A stretch of 64,000 nt of DNA from Treponema sp. (lineage in GTDB: Bacteria > Spirochaetota > Spirochaetia > Treponematales > Treponemataceae), in NCBI GenBank assembly GCA_017940005.1, contig JAGAZO010000009.1, forward strand, positions 62,001 to 126,000, read 5' to 3'. Of the stretch, positions 26,339 to 34,765 are shown in pieces. The notes under the pieces were generated by a model. That model made no database searches, was not told the origin of the DNA, and saw only the letters and a program-made list of their open reading frames with translations. Every line of letters begins with the position of its first letter. Within the stretch, counting starts at the first letter, position 1. Position numbers and translations under genes: made by a program.

Positions 26339-27967
26339 CTACCATTCTGGCACAACAAACTCTACGCCGCTGTCTTTGCAAATCGTTTGCGCAGCGCGGC
26401 GCCCCGACCACACGGCTATCGGCAAGCCGCCGGGCATCATTGAACGTTCGCCAGCAAAATACACGCGTGCAATGCTCTTTGATTTTGCTGGAAACGTAAA
26501 CATGTTGCCGCGCGTATCCCACACGCTCATCCAGCTGCCTTCAAAACTTCCCGTGTATCGCTCGTACGTGAGCGGCGTTGCTATGTCTGTGACTTCTACA
26601 TTGCCCACAATTTCTGGCACATATTTTTTGACGCACGCAATAAATCGCACGGCAAGCTCTTCTTTACACTGCTTGTATGTGCCGTCTGCTTTGCGCGCAT
26701 TCCACCAGGTGTAGCTGTCTCCGAGCAGCAAGCACGTGACGGCAGTACAGCCTTCAGGCGCGTGATTTTTATACTGCGCGTAATTGTTAATACACAGTTC
26801 GTTGAACAAAAGCCCCGCCGCCTCAAACGGTGTTTCAAGCGGCAACACAAGAGTTGGCGGTAAATGCGATAAATCTGCCTTTACGCCAAGACATACGAAC
26901 ATGTTCTGCTCGCTTATGACAACGCGCCGCATGCTGTTTGCCCAGCGTTCTGTAAGCGGCTTTTCAAACAATGTGTCAATCGCTTTGCGCGTGTCCTGCG
27001 TTACGAGCACATAATCTGATGCAACAAAGCTGCCTTCGCTTGCACCATGCACGCCTGTCGCTTGCAAGCTGTGCGCATGCGGGTCATACTCCAACGAAGT
27101 GGTTGCGCTTGCATCGAGCGCATGTGCCGCCGCACTGTTAGCATGTGCCGCCGTTCGTCCATCCAAATATGCAACATTCACGCCAATAGCTTTGCCATTT
27201 TCTTCTACTACATTCGTAACGCGCGTACGATACACAATCTTTCCGCCGAGTGCCGTGAATGTGTCTGCCATATTTTGCGTGAGTCGCAGCGAACCGCCTT
27301 CGGGATAGCCGCAGTCACCCGAAGCAAATGCGCCAAGCGTGTATACAAACGAGAGCGCATTGTAGCGCGCGCCGATTACAACACGCAGCAAGTGGCGAAT
27401 GTCTTCGTTTTTGAATTGCGCCACATAATCACCATACGATTTTTTAGACATGGTAAGATACGGTATGCATGCGGGAATCATGCCGCACAATTCAGAAAGC
27501 GACGGGCGCGCAGGAGTCTTTGTCTTTACGCCACGTATATCGCTTACGAGCAAGTGCACGTTTTTAAATTTGGTAATGTCGCGGCACAAGCGGTTTATTG
27601 CAGCTTTATCTTCTGGCGCGTAATTAATAAATTCCTCGCGCAGCTTTTCAACAGTGCGGAAAAGGCGCAGCTGTTTTTCTCCACGTATAAGCGTGTATAA
27701 TGGATCTCGATTGTAAATGGGATTGTTGCTTTTAAGCGCGCCCGTTTCTCGCCATACTCGGTTTAAGCGCAGGTGCGGTGACGAGCCAGTAAGCCAGTGC
27801 ATGCCACCTTCAAACAAATATCCTTTGCGCGACCAGCTTGTTGAAAGCCCTCCAGGAATCGTGTGCTGTTCGTAAATTGTTACGTCAAAACCCGAACTTT
27901 GTAAATACACTCCCGCCGCAAGTCCTGCAACTCCCGCCCCAATTATAATAACAGATTTCTTCTCCAT
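26339..27967 (-). CDS. Phytoene desaturase-like (CrtI-type) FAD oxidoreductase
   Basis: 542 aa. An N-terminal FAD-binding Rossmann motif (IIIGAGVAGLAAGVYLQSSGFDVTIYE, quoted in part) is followed by GGLSTSWSRKGYLFEGGMHWLTG, typical of the COG1233 family of phytoene dehydrogenase-related proteins. The C-terminal flavin-contact region is GERSMMPGGLPIAVWSGRRAAQTI. No carotenoid genes are nearby, so the substrate is unknown; many spirochaete and clostridial members are uncharacterised. A 40-residue Ala/His/Ser/Thr-rich insert occurs at about 262-302. A promoter (TTGCGC, 17 bp, TATATT) ends 6 nt before the ATG, with no RBS apparent. Confidence 0.85.
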   Translation of the reverse strand: MEKKSVIIIGAGVAGLAAGVYLQSSGFDVTIYEQHTIPGGLSTSWSRKGYLFEGGMHWLTGSSPHLRLNRVWRETGALKSNNPIYNRDPLYTLIRGEKQLRLFRTVEKLREEFINYAPEDKAAINRLCRDITKFKNVHLLVSDIRGVKTKTPARPSLSELCGMIPACIPYLTMSKKSYGDYVAQFKNEDIRHLLRVVIGARYNALSFVYTLGAFASGDCGYPEGGSLRLTQNMADTFTALGGKIVYRTRVTNVVEENGKAIGVNVAYLDGRTAAHANSAAAHALDASATTSLEYDPHAHSLQATGVHGASEGSFVASDYVLVTQDTRKAIDTLFEKPLTERWANSMRRVVISEQNMFVCLGVKADLSHLPPTLVLPLETPFEAAGLLFNELCINNYAQYKNHAPEGCTAVTCLLLGDSYTWWNARKADGTYKQCKEELAVRFIACVKKYVPEIVGNVEVTDIATPLTYERYTGSFEGSWMSVWDTRGNMFTFPAKSKSIARVYFAGERSMMPGGLPIAVWSGRRAAQTICKDSGVEFVVPEW

Positions 27968-27973
27968 AGGAGA

Positions 27974-28002
27974 AATATATCAAATTAGCCGCAAAAGCGC
28001 AA
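27974..28002 (-). promoter_or_regulatory. Promoter of the CrtI-type gene
   Basis: TTGCGC (plus-strand 27997-28002), a 17-bp spacer and TATATT (27974-27979), 6 nt from the ATG at 27967. Confidence 0.55.
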
Positions 28003-28043
28003 ATTCGTGTACTACTTCGCGCTCTACAAAATTTTTCCAGCAT

Positions 28044-28095
28044 ACAATGCGTAATACGCGCGCATTGCGGGGTACTCACGGCAATCGCTAACGCA
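28044..28095. repeat. Dispersed intergenic repeat, copy B
   Basis: It matches 5204-5255 without gaps (31 of 36 in the core). It overlaps nothing coding and ends just before the stop of the 28103-28684 gene. Confidence 0.6.
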
Positions 28096-28102
28096 TTTTG
28101 CA

Positions 28103-28684
28103 TCATTCAAACAATACGCTATTTTGTTGTACCGTGCACAATTGTAATTTCACCGCAGCAGCGATTACGTCTGCACCATCGCGCCAGCCGTACAGAAAAT
28201 ACGATACAGGTTCCCACAGCGCAACCCACCCGATAATGCCAAAGCTTTCGCGCAAAAAATCAATAAGCGGCGTCGTTCCTTTCATGCCAAGCACGTGGCT
28301 CATCGTAAGGCATACAGCAAGAAATGCGCCGCCAATAACAAGGTTTATTCGCCAGCGGCGGCGTTCACGTTTTTTAGAGAGCAATTTATCTTGGAGTAAC
28401 CGCGTAAAATTATTGTGAATGATTTTCATTGCTGTCTCCTCGTCGCCGCGCTGGGCATGAACAAAATGAAATGCAATCACAATCGGTGAGTAAATAGGCA
28501 CGCGGCGTACTTCGTCAAGCAAATATTCTTCAATAACAGAATTGAGCTGCATTTCCTCACGCGAGCGCGGGTCGTGCTTGTATGACATTTCGTCTATGCT
28601 GTCGAGCAAAATCGGAATGACGGCTGGCGTTGCATTCTTGTTAAGTTTGCGCTTTATGCGTCGCTCATGACTTAGTAAATTCAT
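28103..28684 (-). CDS. Hypothetical membrane protein beside the rfb genes
   Basis: 193 aa. A hydrophilic cytoplasmic N-terminal region (about 1-110, rich in charged residues, probably helical) is followed by two predicted TM helices (about 113-131 and 140-158) and a short tail. No known domain is recognised. The ATG at 28684 has an AAGGAAG RBS. It lies on the same strand downstream of rfbB and 8 bp after a NusG-like remnant, so it may belong to the rfb transcription unit and to cell-surface polysaccharide functions, but that is inference from position only. Confidence 0.65.
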   Translation of the reverse strand: MNLLSHERRIKRKLNKNATPAVIPILLDSIDEMSYKHDPRSREEMQLNSVIEEYLLDEVRRVPIYSPIVIAFHFVHAQRGDEETAMKIIHNNFTRLLQDKLLSKKRERRRWRINLVIGGAFLAVCLTMSHVLGMKGTTPLIDFLRESFGIIGWVALWEPVSYFLYGWRDGADVIAAAVKLQLCTVQQNSVLFE

Positions 28685-28692
28685 ATGCTTCC

Positions 28693-28791
28693 TTATTTTT
28701 GCACAGCGGACTGTGGAGGCAATCGCTTTGCCATCTCGTCAATAAATTGCTGCTCGCGCCCTGTGCGCACATGCGCCGCATAATACATCAT
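28693..28791 (-). pseudogene. NusG/RfaH-like N-terminal remnant (32 codons)
   Basis: From ATG 28791 the frame encodes 32 residues starting MMYYAAHVRTGREQQFIDEM, then a TAA at 28693-28695. This closely resembles the first strand and helix of specialised NusG proteins (the YYAxxVRTGREEKFI pattern seen in RfaH, LoaP and UpxY types), which are often encoded in polysaccharide clusters. The remaining NGN domain and the KOW domain are missing; the following ORF is unrelated. It lies 30 bp after rfbB and looks like a decayed antiterminator gene, though a short functional peptide cannot be excluded. Confidence 0.5.
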
Positions 28792-28821
28792 ACGCTGTTA
28801 CACTTTACACGCAAAATCATG

Positions 28822-29907
28822 CTATCGCTTCTCATAATTTTTAGTGATCCACGCTTTGTACGACCCGTTTTTAATATTGTCAATCCACTGTTTGTGCGAG
28901 AGATACCATTTTATTGTTGTTCGCAACCCTTCTTCAAACGACATGATGCGCGACCACTGCAATTCGTTTTTGATTTTTGTGCAATCGATTGCATAACGCA
29001 AATCGTGACCAGGTCTGTCTTTCACGTGGATAATAGTCTTTTCAATGTCGTGCGGATTTTTGCCAAGCTCCTGCGCTGCAAGCTCAATCACTTTGTGCAG
29101 CAGCTCGATGTTCTGCCACTCGTTTTCGCCGCCGATGTTATATTTTTCTCCCGCGCGCCCGTTTTGCAAAATGAGCCACACAGCGCGATTGTGGTCTTCA
29201 ACATAAATCCAGTCGCGCACGTTTGTGCCCTCGCCATATACTGGAAGATTTTTTCCGTCACGGATATTTGTAATCATGAGCGGCAAAAGTTTTTCGGGAA
29301 ACTGATACGGACCGTAATTATTCGAACAGTTTGAAAGTGTCACCGGCATGTTGTATGTGTGGCTATACGCCATCACCAAATGATCGCTTGCAGCTTTGCT
29401 TGCAGAATACGGCGAGCGCGGGTCATATGGCGTTGATTCCGTAAACTTACCTGAATGTCCAAGCGAGCCGTACACTTCGTCAGTGCTCACGTGATGAAAA
29501 AGCACATCGTCCCGCATGGAACCGCGCTCGCTCCAAAACGCGCGCGCAGCGTCGAGCAACATAAACGTACCCATGACATTCGTCTTAACAAATGCTTCAG
29601 GCCCAAGAATTGAGCGGTCAACGTGGCTTTCCGCCGCAAAGTGCACAATTGTGTCAACATCATACTGCTTTAAAATGCGCTCAATTTCCGCGCGATTGCA
29701 AATGTCCACGTTTTCAAAAAAATAACGCGTACCACTGTGTTGGGCAGCGACATCTGTAAGACTTTCAAGATTGCCCGCATATGAAAGGCAGTCAACGTTT
29801 ATGATGCGCCCCGTAAATCTACTTTCTTGACCGAGCAAAAAATGAATAAAGTTGCAGCCGATAAATCCCGCGCCGCCTGTGACTAAAACGTTTGTTAATT
29901 TTCGCAT
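28822..29907 (-). CDS. rfbB: dTDP-glucose 4,6-dehydratase
   Basis: 361 aa, typical RmlB length. It converts dTDP-glucose to dTDP-4-keto-6-deoxyglucose. An N-terminal NAD-binding motif (TGGAGFIGCNFI), the catalytic-region STDEVYGSLG (Thr, Asp, Glu) and YSASKAASDH (YxxxK) are present, followed by SNNYGPYQFPEKL. The start has a GGAG RBS. It is third after rfbA and rfbC on the minus strand, separated from rfbC by 155 bp with no gene. Confidence 0.96.
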   Translation of the reverse strand: MRKLTNVLVTGGAGFIGCNFIHFLLGQESRFTGRIINVDCLSYAGNLESLTDVAAQHSGTRYFFENVDICNRAEIERILKQYDVDTIVHFAAESHVDRSILGPEAFVKTNVMGTFMLLDAARAFWSERGSMRDDVLFHHVSTDEVYGSLGHSGKFTESTPYDPRSPYSASKAASDHLVMAYSHTYNMPVTLSNCSNNYGPYQFPEKLLPLMITNIRDGKNLPVYGEGTNVRDWIYVEDHNRAVWLILQNGRAGEKYNIGGENEWQNIELLHKVIELAAQELGKNPHDIEKTIIHVKDRPGHDLRYAIDCTKIKNELQWSRIMSFEEGLRTTIKWYLSHKQWIDNIKNGSYKAWITKNYEKR

Positions 29908-30062
29908 AGGTATCTCCTGACATCTTCACATGTATACGCTCATACGTTATGTGTGTCTGCACCACCGCGGTCTCTACATCTGCACTTGATAATCACCGTT
30001 TATATACTTCGTATTTTGTAGACATCTCGCATACGTGCTTCACACAAACGCACATCAAATTG

Positions 30063-30668
30063 TCATTCATCATCTCCGAGCCATGTACCATCGAGCGAAA
30101 AATATGTTTTGTTTTTATTAAATGCAGGATGCAGTGCATCTTTCGCTGAAAGCAATGGCGTTACACCAGGTGCAACATCATTCCAGTTGATTGCAAGTTG
30201 CGCGTCGTCCCAAATTATGCCGCTCTCACCGTGCGCATCGTAAAAATCAGTGCACTTGTATGTGAACACAGCTGTGTCGCTCAATACGTAAAATCCGTGC
30301 GCACATCCTTTTGGAATATAAAATTGATTATGCTTTTCGCCATCGAGCACAACGCCGTAATATGCGCCAAACGTAGGCGACTCATTTCGTAAATCGACAG
30401 CAACATCGTACACGCGGCCGTAGACGACGCGCACGAGTTTTCCCTGTGCGTGCTTTGTTTGAAAATGCAAGCCGCGCAACACGCCTTTTGTTGAGCGCGA
30501 CTCATTATCTTGCACAAACGTCATTGCAAGTCCTGCATCTTTAAAATCGCGCTCGCTGTACGATTCAAAAAAATAACCGCGCTTGTCGCTAAACAGCTTT
30601 GGCTGTATTTCAAAAAGCCCTATAATCGGCACACCGTTCACGGCACACTGCTTGAACTCAAATGACAT
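30063..30668 (-). CDS. rfbC: dTDP-4-dehydrorhamnose 3,5-epimerase
   Basis: 201 aa from ATG 30668, which has GGAG 6 nt upstream; an ATG at 30680 lies next to the rfbA stop and is also possible. RmlC cupin features are GYFFESYSERDFKDAGL, FVQDNESRSTKGVLRGLHFQ (catalytic His in LRGLHFQ), KLVRVVYGRVYDVAVDLR and IPKGCAHGFYVLSD. It epimerises C3 and C5 of the 4-keto-6-deoxy sugar. It overlaps or abuts rfbA and should be co-transcribed with it. Confidence 0.95.
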   Translation of the reverse strand: MSFEFKQCAVNGVPIIGLFEIQPKLFSDKRGYFFESYSERDFKDAGLAMTFVQDNESRSTKGVLRGLHFQTKHAQGKLVRVVYGRVYDVAVDLRNESPTFGAYYGVVLDGEKHNQFYIPKGCAHGFYVLSDTAVFTYKCTDFYDAHGESGIIWDDAQLAINWNDVAPGVTPLLSAKDALHPAFNKNKTYFSLDGTWLGDDE

Positions 30669-30680
30669 ACCTTGCTCCAT

Positions 30681-31556
30681 TCACTGCGAATCCGCAATAT
30701 ATTCAAGGTAGCGGCCGTATTCTGTTTTGTATGTGCTTGCAAGCTGCAGTAAATCGTTGCGCGAAATCCAGCCGTTGCGGAACGCAATCTCTTCAATGCA
30801 TGAAACATACAAGCCTTGCCGTTTTTCAATTGTTGCAATAAAGTTGCCCGCTTCAAGCAAGTCGTTGTATGTGCCAGTGTCGAGCCATGCCATGCCGCGC
30901 CCAAGCAGCTCAACAGCAAGCGCGCCTTTTTCAAGATATGCAGTATTCACCGACGTAATTTCGATTTCGCCGCGCGCAGACGGCTGCACGTTTTTAGCAA
31001 TTTCTATAACGCTGTCATCATAAAAATACAAACCCGGCACAGCGTAATTGCTCTTTGGGATTTTTGGCTTTTCTTCAACGCCAAGAACATTTCCATTTTT
31101 GTCAAACTCGACAACACCATAACTTGTCGGATCTTTTACATAGTAGCCAAAAATCACTGCGCCACCTGTCGTATTCACGCGCTCGGCAGCTTTTTTTAAA
31201 CTTTGCGTAAAGCTTTGTCCGTAAAAAACATTGTCGCCGAGCACGAGCGCCACTGTATCATTTTTAATAAATTTTTCACCCACGATAAACGCATCTGCAA
31301 GTCCGCGCGGCTTCTCTTGCACCGCATATTCAAAATGCATGCCGAGCCATATACCGTCGCCAAAAAGCTCTTTGAACGCACCAATGTCGCGCGGTGTGGA
31401 AATTATTAAAACATCTCGAATGCCTGCAAGCATAAGCACCGACAGCGGATAGTAAATCATTGGCTTGTCATAGAGCGGAAGGATTTGCTTTGACACCGCT
31501 TTAGTAATCGGATAAAGGCGCGTACCTGAACCGCCTGCAAGAATAATGCCTTTCAT
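30681..31556 (-). CDS. rfbA: Glucose-1-phosphate thymidylyltransferase
   Basis: 291 aa, typical RmlA length. It makes dTDP-glucose from dTTP and glucose-1-phosphate. The N-terminal nucleotide-binding loop [31 protein letters not shown], and the later GDNVFYGQ and [19 protein letters not shown] segments are clear. It is the first gene of rfbACB. Its promoter (TTGCGC, 17 bp, TATAGT) ends 7 nt before the ATG and no RBS is seen, another likely leaderless start. No rfbD (reductase) follows in this window, so the final sugar may be rhamnose with RmlD elsewhere, or another deoxysugar. Confidence 0.96.
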   Translation of the reverse strand: MKGIILAGGSGTRLYPITKAVSKQILPLYDKPMIYYPLSVLMLAGIRDVLIISTPRDIGAFKELFGDGIWLGMHFEYAVQEKPRGLADAFIVGEKFIKNDTVALVLGDNVFYGQSFTQSLKKAAERVNTTGGAVIFGYYVKDPTSYGVVEFDKNGNVLGVEEKPKIPKSNYAVPGLYFYDDSVIEIAKNVQPSARGEIEITSVNTAYLEKGALAVELLGRGMAWLDTGTYNDLLEAGNFIATIEKRQGLYVSCIEEIAFRNGWISRNDLLQLASTYKTEYGRYLEYIADSQ

Positions 31557-31563
31557 GTACTAA

Positions 31564-31592
31564 ACTATAACACGAGAAAAGAAAATGCGCAA
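31564..31592 (-). promoter_or_regulatory. Promoter of rfbACB
   Basis: TTGCGC (plus-strand 31587-31592), a 17-bp spacer and TATAGT (31564-31569), 7 nt from the ATG at 31556. Confidence 0.6.
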
Positions 31593-31657
31593 TCAACAAT
31601 CCATGATGGAACGATTGCAAAATCATTCATCTGCATAAAGTATGTGTACTGCGCGCA

Positions 31658-31692
31658 AGATTAGCATGCTCGCGGCATGTGAGATTAGCATG
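31658..31692. repeat. Pair of 11-bp direct repeats
   Basis: AGATTAGCATG occurs at 31658-31668 and 31682-31692, 24 bp apart, about 70-100 bp upstream of the rfbA promoter and 3' of ftsK. The spacing (just over two helical turns) would suit an operator pair, but this is speculative. Confidence 0.35.
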
Positions 31693-31736
31693 TATTAAAA
31701 TTAATAATACTTACTGCCTACTTCATGACACACACA

Positions 31737-34565
31737 TTACGGCATGTGAATGATTTCGCGTGGCTTTGAACCGTTCGCCGGGCCTACTATGCCGCGAGCT
31801 TCCATATCTTCGACTAGCCGCGCCGCGCGATTGTATCCAATTTTCAATCTGCGCTGAATGTACGACGCGGATGCTTTTCCTGCCTGCATTACAATTTCGA
31901 GCGCATCGTTGTATAACGGGTCTTCGCCGCCGCCAAATAAACTCGGCTCGTCTGTTTCATCGTCATCTGCGACAAATACTTCATCTTCGATGTAATCTGG
32001 TTCGTCGTATTTTTTTACGTGCTCAACGACATCTTCAACTTCTTTGTCGCTTACGAATGTGCCTTGAATGCGCACGGGGAACGGGTCTGCCGCGCTTGCA
32101 TAGAGCATGTCGCCGCGCCCCAATAATTTTTCTGCGCCAACTTGGTCTATGATGATGCGGCTGTCCATTTTTGAGGCAACCATAAATGCAATGCGGCTTG
32201 GGATGTTCGCTTTTATCAATCCAGTGATGACATCGATTGACGGACGCTGCGTAGCAAGCACCAGATGAATGCCTATTGCGCGGCTCATTGCGGCAAGTCG
32301 TGCAACAGTTGATTCAAGCTCCTTCCCTGTCGTTGCCATCAAATCTGCAAACTCGTCTATGATGATAACGATATACGGCAGCTTTTCTGTGGCAATGTGT
32401 TTCTCTGCAATCTTTTTGTTATAGCTCGCTATGTCGCGGCAGCCGAGACTGTCGAGCAGCGCATAGCGGCGTTCCATTTCGCAGAGCGCCCATTGCAACG
32501 CTTGGAACGCTTTTTTGGATTCGGTGACAACAGGCACGAGCAGATGCGGAATGTCGTTGTACAATTTGAGCTCGACGATTTTTGGGTCAATCAATATCAA
32601 TTTCACTTCTTGCGGAGAACGCTTGTACAGGATTGATAAAATCATGCTGTTCACACACACAGACTTACCGCTTCCTGTTGCACCAGCTATGAGCAGATGC
32701 GGCATTTTTACTAAATCGATAATCTGCGGTTTGCCAAGAATGTCTTTGCCAAGAATGACGGGCACAGCCATCTTCTTGTATTCGCTCATATCTTTTTCGA
32801 TGATTTCACGGAAGCTGACAATGCTGCGGTTTTTGTTTGGAATCTCTATGCCTACTGCCTGCTTGCCAGGAATAGGAGCTACAATACGCACACTGCTTGC
32901 CGCAAGCCGAAGCGCAATGTTGTCTTGCAGCGCGGCGATTTTGCTGAGCTTTACACCGGGCGCAGGAAGTATTTCAAACATAGTGACGACAGGTCCTTTT
33001 TTTATGCCGATGACATCAGCTTCAATGTTGAACTCGTTGAGCGTTTCTTTAAGCTGCGCGGACGCATCTTTTGTCGCATTGTCTATAATCCAGTACTGGT
33101 CGTCTTCATATGCGGTTAATAAATCTGCTGGAACTTTATACGGTCCTTTTGGCTTCGGCTTTGCTTTTTTCACGGGTGGCAGCGATTCGTGCGCGCTTGA
33201 CGCCCCTCCCCCTGCCTGTTTGTTTGGTTCTACCTCATTTGCCTGCTCTACAAGCGATTGCTGTTGCGGCACGTCTGACAAATTGCTGCGCACATCTTTG
33301 TCCATGTCTGCAAAAACATCGCTCGCAAACGAGAGCAATTGCGCAGATACTACTGATTTGTCAGACATTTCATCTAGCGAAATATGCTCCTCTGCTTCAG
33401 CTTCTTCAAAAGCAGCGTCTTCTTGCACGACTGTCTGCGGCGTGTCATTTTGCGTCGCATCATACAGCAGGGGAGATTCGTCTATGCTCTGCTCGTATTG
33501 CGTGTCAATTTCTTGTTGAAAAGCAGATTCTTTCACCGAATCGAATTCGTATGATGGCTCAACAGCGTCCACAGAATAAAACTTATTAATTTCTAAAAGT
33601 CCTGCATCGTTATATTCATCTTGTTCAACAGCTGCTTCATCAGAAGGTTCATTTATGTCAATGTCAAAAAAATCAGGATCAAGCATGGCAACACGAGCGT
33701 TTTGTTCAACCGATTGCATAGGCACAAGCGCAGGTTCAGAACTTGGCAAATCATATACGCCTTGCGTAATGTTATCTGTATCATTTTGTACAGCAGGCAA
33801 GTCCCAAACCAATTCTTCAATATCTTCGTTGGCTGTAAGCGCAGCAAATTCTTCTTGCGATATTATTGGCTCTTGTTTGCCGTCTTGTGTTTTTTCATAA
33901 TCGAAAATGTTATCAAATGCTTTGTCTGTTTTCTGAAGAGCGTTATCATCACTTGCTGTAGACAGAAAAGCGGCCGCTTGTTCTTGCGCCTGTTCTGCAT
34001 TTTGCGGTATTTCAGCATTAATAATTTTTTGTTCTGTAAATACATCTTGTGATTTTACGGTATCTGTTTCAGGCACATCGATTGGAAGCTCATCGTAAAA
34101 TTCTTGTACGTCAGTTTTTTTATCTTTTGTCCATTGCATAAGTTTGTCAGCAATGATACCTGCGCCAAGATATTCAATGACAATTAGCATTGCTCCAAGC
34201 ACAATAGTTACAGCAACTTTTATTCCTGCATAATCATCGTTGCTGATTTCCAAAATTGATGTGCAAATAGTTTCTGTAAGCACAGCTGTAAAGAACGGCA
34301 CAACACCTGTGAGAAGCCTCATAGCTTTGCGACTTGTCCATTTGCCTGAAAAACAAGCTGTTGCTGCAATGAGTAAAAAGACAGGAATGAGCACGCTCGA
34401 AAAACCGTATGCAGTTGCAAGCATGTGTCCAAGCAAGAATATTATATTGCTATGACTAACCGTTCCAAAATCAAGAAGAACAAGCATGAGCGAGATAGAA
34501 AAAAAAGCGGCAAGCAGCAATAGGATTGCACCAGCGGCCGATAATGCTTTATTAAAGCGTTCCAT
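31737..34565 (-). CDS. ftsK: DNA translocase FtsK/SpoIIIE
   Basis: 942 aa from ATG 34565, which has a GAGG RBS; an ATG at 34577 overlaps that RBS. Four N-terminal TM helices (about 10-155) are followed by a long acidic, Gln/Glu/Asp-rich linker (about 160-475) and then the motor. The motor has Walker A (GATGSGKSVCVNS), Walker B (IVIIIDEFADLM) and a C-terminal gamma winged-helix domain (ASASYIQRRLKIGYNRAARLVEDME) that reads KOPS-like sites. It pumps DNA at the division septum and activates chromosome dimer resolution. No defects seen; the linker is long and acidic but within the family's range. Confidence 0.95.
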   Translation of the reverse strand: MERFNKALSAAGAILLLLAAFFSISLMLVLLDFGTVSHSNIIFLLGHMLATAYGFSSVLIPVFLLIAATACFSGKWTSRKAMRLLTGVVPFFTAVLTETICTSILEISNDDYAGIKVAVTIVLGAMLIVIEYLGAGIIADKLMQWTKDKKTDVQEFYDELPIDVPETDTVKSQDVFTEQKIINAEIPQNAEQAQEQAAAFLSTASDDNALQKTDKAFDNIFDYEKTQDGKQEPIISQEEFAALTANEDIEELVWDLPAVQNDTDNITQGVYDLPSSEPALVPMQSVEQNARVAMLDPDFFDIDINEPSDEAAVEQDEYNDAGLLEINKFYSVDAVEPSYEFDSVKESAFQQEIDTQYEQSIDESPLLYDATQNDTPQTVVQEDAAFEEAEAEEHISLDEMSDKSVVSAQLLSFASDVFADMDKDVRSNLSDVPQQQSLVEQANEVEPNKQAGGGASSAHESLPPVKKAKPKPKGPYKVPADLLTAYEDDQYWIIDNATKDASAQLKETLNEFNIEADVIGIKKGPVVTMFEILPAPGVKLSKIAALQDNIALRLAASSVRIVAPIPGKQAVGIEIPNKNRSIVSFREIIEKDMSEYKKMAVPVILGKDILGKPQIIDLVKMPHLLIAGATGSGKSVCVNSMILSILYKRSPQEVKLILIDPKIVELKLYNDIPHLLVPVVTESKKAFQALQWALCEMERRYALLDSLGCRDIASYNKKIAEKHIATEKLPYIVIIIDEFADLMATTGKELESTVARLAAMSRAIGIHLVLATQRPSIDVITGLIKANIPSRIAFMVASKMDSRIIIDQVGAEKLLGRGDMLYASAADPFPVRIQGTFVSDKEVEDVVEHVKKYDEPDYIEDEVFVADDDETDEPSLFGGGEDPLYNDALEIVMQAGKASASYIQRRLKIGYNRAARLVEDMEARGIVGPANGSKPREIIHMP

Positions 34566-34765
34566 GAAAAGCCTCATTTCATTATCGGTTATTTTTTATA
34601 GCGGTGTTAGTGGAAATCATTGTGCAATTTCTATATAATTCTGATGTACAAAAGAAGGAGTGTGTAATCTTAAACGCTGAAATTTTTTAAGGAGTGATTT
34701 AGGTGTTCTCTGTAGAAGAGTTTTGATGCTTAAAATTATTATTTTTATATTTGATAGAGGCTTTT

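Noticed and set aside
31557-31625. Short ORF upstream of rfbA (about 22 residues)
   Set aside because: It has no RBS and runs through the rfbA promoter; best explained as chance.
32515-33519. Long open frame (334 codons) opposite ftsK
   Set aside because: Composition mirrors the acidic linker of FtsK read backwards; no RBS, domain or start support.
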